Below the pieces are notes generated by a model that did not search any database, was not told the origin of the DNA, and worked only from the letters and a program-made list of their open reading frames with translations. DNA of 64,000 bases from Dryas octopetala (taxonomy: Eukaryota > Streptophyta > Magnoliopsida > Rosales > Rosaceae), in the NCBI GenBank assembly GCA_963921425.1, contig OY992839.1:17964910-18028909 (forward strand). Reading direction: 5' to 3'. Of this stretch, positions 34,260 through 44,616 are shown one piece after another (positions within the stretch are counted from its first letter, which is position 1; each line of letters opens with the position of its first letter). The position numbers were made by a program, and so were the translations under genes.

Positions 34260-34827
34260 ATCATTTTAAAAACAAAAAATTGATATTTAAAGAGTACTTT
34301 TATATCAGATTTTAAGTACAAAACTGATATATTATACACCTTTTATATCAGATTTTAAGTACAAAATCGATATGTTATACACTTTTTATATCCGATTTTA
34401 AGTACAAAATCGATATGTTATACACCTTTTATATCCGATTTTAAGTACAAAACCAATATGTAATACACCATTTATATCCAATTTTAATTACAAAACCGAT
34501 ATGTTATACTCATTTTATATCTGATTTTAAGTACCAAGACGATATTTAATATATTTTTTATATCGGTTTCAAAATTACTAATGATATCATAAGTATCTTA
34601 CATATCGGAATGCAGTTTTTAAGATATCAGAAATGATTAATATCTGATAACGATGGTGGTATATCATATCAGATTATCAAACAAATACGATATCTAATAT
34701 AGTATAAACATCAGTGTATAACCGATATGTAATATGGGAGAATAGATATCAGCACTCAATATATCGGTTGGAAACCTAAATAGATATCGGTTTATCACTG
34801 ATATATATTAAGGTTTTTCTTGTAGTG
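34260..34827. repeat. Subterminal repeat array at the right end of CACTA 1
   Basis: About seven units of ~41 bp with the core tatatcagattttaagtaca and then a gatat(g/a)ttatacac segment. Repeats of this sort near CACTA ends are the binding sites of the element-encoded DNA-binding protein in En/Spm. The same array, inverted, occupies 60402-60930 in CACTA 3. Confidence 0.9.
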
Positions 34828-36090
34828 CCGGTAAAGCCAAAGCATCCTATTGTGTCATGGCGAAGACTCTGCCCTGGGCCCTGGAACGTCCCGGCTGACC
34901 CCTCAGCTGTTCTCCGCCTCTACTAACATGGCTGGACTGAGCACCACTACTAGATGTAGTTCCCGAAGTCTGTACTGCTCTTTTTCCCTGACTTTGGGCT
35001 CCAGAAGTCTGTCCTTGAGGAAAGGCTGAACCTGAAACTCCTCCAACTCCCTGTTGTAACATTGGGCACTCCCTCACAAAGTGATTCGTCTGTCCACAAT
35101 GATAACATCCAGCGCTACTCGCGTGACATACCCCAGTGTGGTACCTGCCACACATACTACATGTTGGACGACTTGCCCCACGATGGCATCTATCTTGAGA
35201 TTCGCTCGACTGTGCTGAGCCTCGACCCGAACTACTCACAGACTGATGGCTAAGACTCTGTCTATGCCCAGATCCTCCACTACCACTAAAGCCATGTCTA
35301 AAACCTCTGAATTCACCACTCCCAGAAGAGTTGGAACTGAAACTACCCATCTTGGATGGTCCCTAACTAGGACCACCCCCTGTAGTATTCTGATAAGGGC
35401 GACGTCTCGCTTCGCTGCTACCCTGCTCAGCTAAAGATCTCTAGACTCTCATGGCAGCATCTCTCAGAGAAGAGAATGTGGAGTGATTAGCTGCAGTGAC
35501 TGCCGTGCGAATGGAGTCCTTCAAACCCTCCTCAAACCTCGAGCATTTGTCTGTTCATCTGCCACAACTGCTGGGCAAAATCTGGAAAGCTCAGTAAACT
35601 TCCTATCATACTCTGTTACTATCATAGAACCCTGTTTTAACCTCAAGAACTCTGCCCTCATCTCGTCGCAAAAAACTCTGGGATAGTACTTCTCATAAAA
35701 AGCTCTCCTAAACCTATCCCAAGAAATCTCAACTGCCGTGAGTCCCAATCGCTCTGAGTCCCACCAGTAATAAGTATCACCCACTAACAGAAACGTAGCT
35801 AAAACCAACTTCCAGTCATCAGGGCATCCCATGACCTCAATGATCCTCTCAAGTTGTATCATCCACTCGTTAGCCACGCTGGAATCCGAAGTACCCAAAA
35901 CATTTGAGGCCCCCAGCTTACGGGCACGCTCAATGCTGTATTCCCCTTCAGGAAATGCTCTAGTGCAAACAGTAGTAGTCACTGCCTCAGCTAGCCTATT
36001 GATGAACTGTTCAAAACCTTGTGCTGTGTCATCGACACCTTCTGCAGCCTTATGGTGGGTCCCCAGCGGTCGGCCACGTCAAGGAGGCAT
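34828..36090 (-). pseudogene. G1 chromovirus-like gag
   Basis: The likely ATG at 36090 is followed by a stop at codon 4 (compatible with CGA to TGA). The capsid part follows: EWMIQLERIIEVMGCPDDWK, FLLVGDTYYWWDSE, FRRAFYEKYYPRVFCDEMRA and MIVTEYDRKFTELSRFCP. A frameshift occurs near 35540 and stops near 35443 and 35360. The C-terminal part is Ser/Gly/Gln-rich with two Cys/His motifs, CSMCGRYHTGVC and the knuckle CYHCGQTNHFVREC. This two-motif arrangement is typical of Tekay/Del-type Gag. A stop sits near 34846 (AMTQ, stop, DALALP), and CACTA 1 interrupts directly after. Confidence 0.9.
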
Positions 36091-36168
36091 AATACCTATA
36101 TGAAAGCCAAACAATTATCAAAAATGGGGATGCACATTCAGTGTAGAAACAAGGAATCTAAAACCTAA

Positions 36169-36181
36169 CGCTCTAATACCA
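36169..36181 (-). other. Primer-binding site of G1
   Basis: The minus strand reads TGGTATTAGAGCG, close to the initiator tRNA-Met type TGGTATCAGAGC. It starts three bases after the LTR end at 36185 and lies 79 bases upstream of the gag ATG. Confidence 0.8.
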
Positions 36182-36184
36182 AGT

Positions 36185-37959
36185 TGATAGGACCGCCCCC
36201 AGATTCCATCCTGAAACCCGGAGAGGTCCTGTGGGATCCAAAATCAAAGAAAATCCTACCAAAAATTCGGCATAACCTCCCCTAAAAATGGACTAACCCA
36301 AAATTTATAAAACCTGTAAAAGCACTTCTAAAACATCAGCAGCCTCTACCACAACCAAAAAGGGGTCTTAGACCCAAACAACACCACAATAACATATGGT
36401 TCTCAGAGCCACTACTTCTATTACAGCAAATTTACAGTTAAAGTAAAAAGGAACTTCCAAAATGTAAGCAATGTCTACAAGATCCGAGTAACAAAAATAG
36501 ACGTTATGCCTCGACGTGATTGGCTCGACCTCCACCAATGCTACGGCATGGGGGGAACAATTTAAGACAAAATAAGAAAATTGTGAGATAACTCAGTGAG
36601 TAGACAGTTTTATGGAAACTAAACAAAGATTATATATCTTTTCAGAAAAATCCTTTAAAAGCACGTTTAAATCTAAAACCTTGCGTCACTCTTTGAAAAC
36701 CCCCAGTTTTAAGACTATTTTCGAAATCTTTTCTCAAATGTCATAGAAACTATTTAAACACAAGATAGAAAGGTTAAGCAAGTAAGAAATCGTTCTTCGA
36801 AAACTTTCTAAGTAAAAGTATTCTGTAGCACCATATACTTAAGAATCAAAATTAACATAAAAAGGAAATTTATCCGTACTCAACCCGTAAATGTAGACAG
36901 TGTCCTGGCCACAATCCCGCACACCGGCAGGCTCAAATCCTGGCGACGATCTCATACATAGAGGTCACTCTGCATGAGCAGACTCATATCCTGGCCACAA
37001 TCTCATAGGGAGAAGTCACTCCGTAGGAGCAGGCTCATATCCTGGCCACAATCAAGTACGGAGAGGTCACCACAATCCAGGATATGAGCCTGCTCCTACA
37101 GAGTGACTTCTCCGTACAAGATTGTGGCCATGATATGAGCCTTCTTGTGCAAAGTGACCTCTATGTACGAGATCGTGGCCAGGATTTGAGCCTACCCGTG
37201 TGCGGGATTGTGGCCAGGACACTGTCTACAATTACGGGTTGAGTACAGATAAATTTGCTTTTGATGTTAATTTTGATTCTTAAGTATATGGTGCTACAGA
37301 ATACTTTTACTCAGAAAGTTTTCGAAGAACGACTTCTTACTTCTTAACGTTTCTATCTTGTGTTTAAATAGTTTCTATGACATTTGAGAAGAGATTTCGA
37401 AAATAGTCTTAAAACTGGGGGTTTTCAAAGAGTGACGTGAGGTTTTAGAGTTAAACGTGGTTTTAAAGGATTTTCTGAAAAGATATATAATCTTTGTTTC
37501 GTTTCTATAAAACTGTCCACTCACTGAGTTATCTCACAATTTTCTTATTTTGTCTTAAATTGTTCCCCCCATGCCGTAGCATTGGTGGAGGTCGAGCCAA
37601 TCACGTCGAGGCATAATGTCCTTTTTCCTTACTCGGATATTGTAGGCATTGTTTCTATTTTGGAAGTTTCTTTTTACTTTAACTGTAAATTTGCTGTAAT
37701 AGAAATAGTGGCTCTGAGAACCATACTGGAACCTTATGTTATTGTGGTGTTGTTTGGATCTGAGACCCTTTTTTTTTTTTTTTTTTTATTGGTGGTAGAG
37801 GCTGTTGATGTTTTAGAAGTGCTTTTACAGGTTTTATAAATTTTGGGTTAATCCATTTTTAGGGGAGGTTCTACCGAATTTTCGATAAGATTTTCCTTGA
37901 TTTTGGATCCCACAGGACTTCTCCGAGTTTCAGAATGGAATCTGGGGGTGGTCCTGTCA
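36185..37959. repeat. Palindromic 5' LTR of G1: inverted U5-side arms of ~860-880 bp
   Basis: Left arm 36185-37045 is the last part of the G1 LTR on the minus strand, ending TGATAGGACCGCCCCC at the primer-binding-site side. Right arm 37077-37959 is the same sequence on the plus strand and ends GGGGGTGGTCCTGTCA. The 31-base spacer lies in the minisatellite zone. The normal LTR start (TGTAACGACC) is absent here. The outer end CTGTCA is followed at 37960 by acacc, the partner of acatc at 6995. The right arm carries a poly-T run (37769-37788) that largely accounts for the length difference. Tandem units of ~52 bp (cctggccacaatctc type) fill 36895-37220 symmetrically about the centre. Confidence 0.85.
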
Positions 37960-40602
37960 ACACCACCGCCCTATCACCGGCGCGTGGGCTCGCGTTCGGC
38001 GGCGGATGAAGGCGGATGAAAACTCCCCGAGCTCGCTGTCCTTCCCTCTTCCTTCCCCTGATCTCTGTTCAGCCCAAAAATTCCCCAAACCCGAGCACCC
38101 AGTTTTCGCCCGTTTGGAGCTCTGGCATTGACTCGCCGTTTCCGGCATCTACGCGGCCCAGCTCCAGTCCAGGAAGCTTCCTCTCGTCGAGCTGAGCACG
38201 GTGGTGTGCTCCGATCGTCCACCCAACGCTCCTCGAGGGCGAATCGATGCTGTGAAATTCGGCGGCTTCCACCGCCATTTTCGGCCATTTTCGATGAGAT
38301 TTGGCCGTCGACCCAGGTATAAAAGTTGATCCTCTCGATGTCTCCTTCATGCCTGTGTAATTTGTTTAGGTTGATTTTGAGTTCAAAAATTTTGCAGGTT
38401 GACCACTGTGGGTTCCGCCATGTTTGGTCGTGCCGATGACTCCAATTATTAGTTTTTGGCCTCTGGCCAGTTATTCGAAACCCGTGGGTGAGTTTATGTG
38501 TGTTTTGTATACTGTTCTACGTCGGGCATCCACCGTGTGTGGTGGCGGCCGCCCGTTTCGGTCGTTTAGCGGTTGTTTGTGTTTCTGAATTGTGATTTAA
38601 GTTGGTTGTCTGGTCTTAACAGGTACACGGGCTCGGGAAATCTTATTCACGGTGCTGTCATGCTGCCAAATTTGTTATCCGAGTATGTTGCCGTTCAAGG
38701 GCATTTCGGTCTTTTTTATGTGATTACACTGTGAGTGAACATTGTTTTATAAACGCTTTATGCAAGTTATGTTTTGGTTTATATTGCGTAGCTAGAGTTT
38801 TATCTTGACATAACGTTTGTGAGTTGGACTTTGACTTTTGAAATCATTTTCAATAAATTTCATGTTTTAATCCACATTCATATCTTGGTTCTTATTCGAG
38901 TTTTGATTGACTTAACTTGAGAGTATTTCCTTGGCGAAGAGTAAATATATTAAATTGGATTTAAATTTATACACTTTGGAAACTTGATCTTATTCATGGG
39001 GGTAGCTTCTTGGTTAATTAAATAAGTTTTGAATTGGGTTTTGGATTTTTGATTTAAGAATAAATTTTCTCATAAGCTCATCCTGATGATTTTGTACATA
39101 AGTTGAATTTGAGAATCAAGAGACATATAGTACTAATTAAGAATGGTTTGTGATGTGCTTTGGCAAAGTATGATTTATAAATGATGGTTTTCTTTTAGGA
39201 AGTTGTTGAGCGGTTGTTAAACTGCCATATTAGTACCCTCCCCCTGACAAATACAGATTTGACTCGGCGACGTATGTCCAGAGCTGCCTGCCTGTGCATG
39301 GAGATCGCTCTGCACAAGAAGTGGCGAGCACTCCTGCCTGCCCGTGCATCGATTCGCCCAGCATGGGAAGTGGCGAGCATTCATTCCTGCTCGTGCATCG
39401 TTCGCTCTGCACGAGAAGTGGCGAGCATCCCGGCCTGCCCGTGCATTGATTAGCTCTGCACAGGAAGTGGTGAGCATCATGTCTGCCCGTGCATCAAGAT
39501 CACTCTGCATGGGAAGTGGCGAGCATACATGCCTACCCGTGCATCGATTCCCTCTGCACGAGAAGTGATGAGCTTATCTGCCTGCTCATGCCTATGCATG
39601 AGATGTGGCGAGCTTAATTACCTCAATATATGACCAGCAGTTCCCAGGGTACTAGTGTGGTGTGAGGTTTCAGTTGTGGAGTATTTTGAGAAATGATTTT
39701 TCATCAGTAAACATTTTAAATAAGAATTTTAGTAAGGCATTGTTTTTTATTTCAGATATTTTAATAGTTTTACAGCTTGAGAGTATTATATGTTCTTCAG
39801 AGTTCGATTTACAATTTTGAGATGATTTAAAAATGGATTTGAGAAATGGTTTTAAAATTTGGGGGCTTTCAAAGAGCGATGTGAGTGAAATTAGATAGTT
39901 GGATTTATTGCTTTGCTTGCGTGTATGCATTTGTTTCCTAGGATTTGGTTTGGCTAGGACTTGGTAAAGTCTGGGCTTGAATCCTGAAGATGGAATTGAT
40001 GATGAGTTTGAGTTTAAGAAAGTAAAAGAGGATTTTGAGGTTGAAGGTTTATTTGAGGATTCTTGAGATGCCATGCGATTTATTGATGTAGATGTTTAGA
40101 ATATTTAAGTTTGCTGGGTTTAGTTGTTTAATTATCCGTTGGATTATTGGCATGTGAGGATTATTTATTTATGCCTTGACATTATTGTGAATATTTTGTA
40201 GATTGTAAACTGTGATAATTGAGGAAAAGTATATTGAGGCCATATGATTATTTATTGAGGATAATTGTTACTTCATTTCACTCATACAAGCTCTAGTGAG
40301 CTTACCCTGTTGTTTGTTTGAATGACTCGGTGTACCATGGATATAGTGCAGTGTGATTATTTGTATTTTGCAAGTTAAGCAGGCTGAAGAGGCAGTGAGG
40401 AGAACACGAGGCAGTAGGACCCATTTTAATTTGATTTAAACCGATTTTAGAAAGTGATTTTACATAAATGTTTTTGGGCTTGCACTCTGATTTATTATAT
40501 ATATTTATTTATTATGTTAAGTGCATGGCTCATTCTTTGAAAAGGGGGTTTAAATGGCTGTGTTTTAGTGTGTTTATTGGGCCCGAGGTTTGGAACGTTA
40601 CA
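37960..40602 (+). mobile_element. Solo LTR (TSD ttaga), right part
   Basis: Continuation of 6586-6999. The GC-rich start (accaccgccctatcaccggc) aligns with the stretch after the CT tract in the relative at 41815 onward, and aacaggtacacgggctcg near 38620 recurs near 42600. Open frames in 37960-38350 come from this GC-rich LTR zone, run on both strands and have no domain, so I do not treat them as genes. It ends GGAACGTTACA at 40602, followed by the second ttaga. Confidence 0.85.
39282..39612. repeat. ~52-bp minisatellite, about seven units, inside the solo LTR
   Basis: Units read like ctgcccgtgcatcgattcgc followed by tctgcacgagaagtggcgagcat-type sequence. They are imperfect. They give Cys/His/Arg-rich open frames on both strands that are artefacts of the repeat. 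Related tandem blocks occur in the other LTRs of this group. Confidence 0.9.
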
Positions 40603-41207
40603 TTAGAAGTCTTCAAATGTCACGAAATTTAACCTGCAAAAACTTCAAGGTGATAGCTTCTATCTCCAATTGGATTCATGTCAAAATCTATTAAGGAGAA
40701 TAAATGGTGAAATTTCTCATTTTATTGCTCAGAAGTCAAAAACACAAAACTAAATAAAATTTAAAGTTTTTAATCAAATGAACTCACAAAAACTAAGTAA
40801 GAGGAATATAAAAGGATGCGAATTTATGAACATATCAGGACTGTGTTCAAGTGATATGATCAATGAGTTGGTTTCCTCGATCCCCACCCACTATTGGCGG
40901 TTACAACCTTTCTGCTTGCTCCAAAGGTTGCCTCATTCCTATCTTTCCAAGCCAAGATATTTGCCCTCATTTCATGGTATGGTGGTGGAGGAAAGAAACC
41001 TCTAAAGACATCCTTGTATGGATTACTCAATCCAAATGAGACATACAACAAAGCCTGACACCCTAGTTTCCAGTCATGACTTTTGTGGTAGTTCACCATG
41101 ACTGTTGTGCTTGTATTCAATACATGCATTGAATGCATGAGTGCTTGGTAGCTGTGCATGGCACTATTTCAAATCCTAGACGTGGCCTCTTCTCAGCCAT
41201 CCATCTT
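40603..41207. other. Unclassified sequence continuing 4926-6585, ending in a copy of a Tat-type LTR segment
   Basis: It starts with the ttaga duplication. 40608-40860 is AT-rich and featureless. 41030-41207 matches 45043-45228 at high identity in the same direction (cctgacaccctag, tgacttttgtggtag, gcatgagtgcttggtagctg). The match breaks exactly at 41207, where an LTR begins. A minus-strand open frame over 40860-41159 covers both parts. I do not recognise it, and the matching copy is broken. Confidence 0.5.
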
Positions 41208-41422
41208 TGTAACGACCCGACCTAAATTTCTTTGAAAATTTAAAAATTTTAATTTAACTTTGTTCATTTAAGAAATTTTATAAGGAAATAAAATTTGAAA
41301 GACCTCAGAAGAAGTTTTACTAAATTACTTTGGAAATATTTTAAGAATTTATTCGGTGTTTTCACTTAAATTGATTTAACGTTATTCAAAGCTTATCAGT
41401 TAAAAGTGTTATGTTTTTAAAT

Positions 41423-43217
41423 TGTGAGACCCCGTATTTTCAAAATCTTTATTTGGGATTTTATTCGAGATTTTTGGGAATTTCTATGAGCAAATAATTG
41501 ATTTGGGTTAGTTTTCAAATTTGTTGTTTTAAGTTGGTTTGACTCAAGAGTTGACCTTTTATTTATTGGGCTTTTGTTTTTTACTTTGGTCTTGTTGGAA
41601 AGGTCTTGAGCTCACGACACCATAGACGCGAACCATGCGCTGATCCGAGTTACGGTTTGAGAGTTACAGGTATTTGAAGTGAAGGGCATTTATGTAATTT
41701 TGTGTTTTAAGTTTTTTTTTTTTTTTTTTAAACACTTCAGCTCTCTTTCTCTCCTCAGTTTTGTCTCACTCTATCTCCCCCTACTCTCTCTCTCTCTCTC
41801 TCTCTCGCTGTAATTGTGTAGCCACCACTGTCACCAGCGTGTGGCAGCGCGTCCGGCGAGGGCTGCCTGAGGTCGAAGGCTCACCAACCTCGCTGTCCCT
41901 CCCTGGTTCTTCGTTTAGCCTAGAGACACCCTAAAAGTTGAGACCAGTTCGGCCGGTGGGAACTCCGGCGGAGATATGACCTTTTCGACGGTTTCCGACC
42001 CAACTCCGGCCCAGAAATCTTCCTCTCGTTGAACCCGTTACGTTGGTACCTTCTGATCGTCCATCGAAGTTCGCACGACGACAAATCAATGCCGAGAAGG
42101 CCGGCGGCTTTTGCTGCCGATTTCGGTTGTTTCCGATGATAATTGGCTAGCGACCCAGTTACGAAAAACGATCCACTAGGTATGGGCTATCTTTCCCCTA
42201 AGGTGTGATTTTCCAATTTTGAGAAATTGGAAATCGATTTTAAGGGTTTGAACAATTTTGAATTTATCTTTGATTTTTCGAAATTTAGTTAAATTTGAAT
42301 TGTTTTTGTGCAATTAAAGGGTCTTGTGTGCAATTAAGATTAATTTGAGTTAATTTTGGGTAAATTTTAGGTCATGTCGTCGCTACCACCACCAGCTCTG
42401 CTACTTGTGGCAGCGGGTTGGGTGGTTTCCCTTGTTAATCAGCCTCCCCAAGACTCCTAGAGTCTGTATTGCATGTTGGTGAGTGTTGTGTGTTGTTTGG
42501 GGCCGGGCAGCCATCGTGCATGGTGGTTACTGCCCATTTTGGCTGTTGAATGGCCAAGTTGTGAACCTTGGATATTTAAATTGTTGGTTGTCTGGTCTTA
42601 ACAGGTACACGGGCTCGAGAAATCTTATTCCCGATGCCGTCATATTGCTGGATTGGAGATCTGAGCAAAGGCGCCTAAAGGGCAATTCTGTCTTTTCACA
42701 AGTTGCACGGTGACTAAAACTTATCTGGTTATATTGTTGCTTATCGTGGGTGAATTGTCTGTTTTATGTGAATTGTTATTGTAAGTTAGAGGAGGCTAAG
42801 TGTAGGATTGAATTATGAGAATGAGTGGATGATGATTTTGAGGCTAAGGGATTAATTGGGAATTATAGAGATGCCCTGAGAATAATTGCTGATTTAGATG
42901 AGAAATGTCTATTATCGAGGTTATTGATTGATGATTAGGCAATCATTTGGCCAGAATGATCTAATTAATTTTTGAGGAAGTATTGGTATGATTTGAGGAT
43001 TATTATTTATATCTTGGTATAATTATGATTTATATTGATTATGGAGAGAATAAGAAATGTTGGTTTAATTGATTGGGAAACTGAGATTGTTATTTGAGGA
43101 AGATGTTGAGTCTTGATGTTGGTTTGAGTGGTGCTAACCGGATTGAAAAATTTCATGGAAAACAAAAACTTAGACCCCGGCCATTTGATCATTTTATCTC
43201 TTTACTTGGAAGTCGTA
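41423..43217 (+). mobile_element. Nested LTR related to the ttaga solo LTR
   Basis: It begins TGTGAGACCCCG after taaat and aligns over much of its length with 6586-6999 plus 37960-38740, including the CT tract at 41785-41806, a GC-rich zone and ggttgtctggtcttaacagg near 42585. It gives the intact reference for the junction where G1 inserted. The 3' end is not clear. A taaat near 43217 may mark it. Confidence 0.5.
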
Positions 43218-43799
43218 TAATAAATTTCTCAAATTTGAAACTGGGCGTATTTGTATACTAGGTCGAATGAGCTTCACCTCTTGGCTATTCTAGTGGCAAA
43301 CAAGTGAAGGATCGTGAGTAGGAATCAATTTCGGAAAGGATTCGGTATAGCTCGGTGTAAACTATGAGTGGACTTTGATTTTTATTAAATTATGTTTACT
43401 ATGTGACTTAATCTTTATGTTTTAAATTGGATTCGATCTTGAGTTTTAAATTTTAAGTTTCATAATTAATCACTCATGTAGGTCTGAATGCCCCTACCTT
43501 GGATTTCATATTTTAAACAATCAAGTAATATTTAAATATATTTTTATATGTGAAATTCTTATCGAAGAAATTGTTAATTTAAGAGGCGTGCTTAAATTTC
43601 TACTTAGTTTGTGAAAAGATTTCATATGTCTTGGATATTCGTCTCCTTTGAATATTTATGTTGATTGTGATGTCGTTATATGAGAAATGACACTTTAGGC
43701 TTTGGATTATTAAGGAGAGCGTTGAGGGAAACAAAATGGTTATTCATTTGTCTCAAAGGTAAGTATAGATTTAAAGAGTATTTTAAAACTGCTGTGTAA

Positions 43800-43995
43800 A
43801 TGCACGTATTGATCGGACGAGCCTGCCTGTGTAAAATGTACGGGATTATGGCCAAGATACGAGCCTGCTTTTGCGGAATGACCTTTCCGTACGAGATTGT
43901 GGCCAAGATATGAGCCTGCTCGTGCGGAGTGACCTCTATGTACGAGATTGTGGCTAGAATTTGAGCCTGCTCGTGCGTGGGATTGTGGCCAGCAT
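43800..43995. repeat. Tandem ~52-bp units in the LTR
   Basis: About three to four units of the type gagcctgctcgtgcggagtg followed by acctctatgtacgagattgtggcc. The same unit type, inverted, is at 36895-37060 and 26730-26840. Confidence 0.8.
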
Positions 43996-44283
43996 ATTGT
44001 CTACAGTTACGGGTATGAACACAGTAAAACGTCCTTTTTCTTTCAAAGGATTTTCTATTACATAAGTTTAAAGAGGAAATTTCTTATTATGTTTAATTTG
44101 ATTCTTAAGTATATGGTGCTACATAATACTTTTACTCAAAAGATTTCAATGAACGACTTCTTACTTGTCTAACACTTCTATCTTGTGTTTAAATAGTTTC
44201 TATGACATTTGAGAATAGATTTTGAAAATACTTTTAAAACTGAGGGATTTAAAGGAGCGATTGTGAGGTCTTAGAGATTATTA

Positions 44284-44616
44284 TTTTAAGACTTCTAACT
44301 CCGAGCAGGACAAATCCCAACCGTTCATTTTTGGCACTCCAATTATAAGATCATGCCACTTGGGAATGATTCAAAAGTCGAAATCCGAACAGACTATCAT
44401 GTGTTCAAAGGAGGCGTCATTAATGTGATGACGCCATTGCATGTTCCTGAGATCGTTTGACCACACGGAGCTTGCCACGTGTCTAAGTGCTTGAGATGCC
44501 AATCCCATCTCACTTCAAACACTCAAATCGGGCTAGAATAGCCCTTCAGTTCCAATTGATGATTCTCAATTTCCATTCCAAGTTCCTTACACTCGGATTG
44601 AAAGTTGGGGGACTTC
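44284..44616 (+). other. Possible 3' internal end of a Tat-type element
   Basis: No coding frame. It ends in AAGTTGGGGGACTTC, which looks like a polypurine tract just before a possible LTR start at 44617. Its left edge is a clean break from the truncated LTR at 44283. Confidence 0.4.

Larger units (their letters stand above)
29114..34827. mobile_element. CACTA transposon 1, complete ends, 5714 bp, non-autonomous, with captured gene pieces
   Basis: The left end is CACTACAAGAAAAACTTTAA and the right end, read inward, is CACTACAAGAAAAACCTTAA. The 3-bp duplication ccg flanks both sides (29111-29113 and 34828-34830). Both are diagnostic of the CACTA (En/Spm) superfamily. No transposase is visible. 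Plus-strand exon-like pieces with proper splice signals are found at 31908-32570, 33030-33182 and 33779-33847. Subterminal repeats based on TATATC/GATATA occupy the ends. A second member of the same family starts at 60402. The region 29363-29755 is CT-rich and 29900-31300 is AT-rich with no clear content. Confidence 0.95.
41208..44283 (+). mobile_element. Chromovirus-like LTR, truncated at its 3' end, with a second LTR nested inside
   Basis: It starts TGTAACGACCCGACC at 41208. A second LTR start (TGTGAGACCCCGTATTTTC) lies at 41423, so one LTR sits within another. After about 43220 the sequence again follows the first family: tgcctgtgtaaaatg- and gagcctgctcgtgcgg-type tandem units at 43800-43995, then tatggtgctaca and the segment ending near 44283 that matches G1 LTR sequence at 37430-37450. 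The U5 end is missing. No internal domain is attached. Confidence 0.7.

Noticed and set aside
34847..35442. Plus-strand frames opposite to gag
   Set aside because: The minus strand carries the zinc-knuckle Gag. The plus-strand frames are shadows.
37974..38350. Overlapping GC-rich open frames on both strands
   Set aside because: The same zone exists in related LTRs at 41820-42180 and 56480-56880 without a preserved frame, so it is LTR sequence and not a gene.
39195..39568. Cys/His/Arg-rich open frames on both strands
   Set aside because: They are translations of the ~52-bp minisatellite.
40860..41159. A 99-codon minus-strand frame
   Set aside because: Part of it overlaps the duplicated LTR-like segment, whose second copy is frame-broken. 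No recognisable domain.
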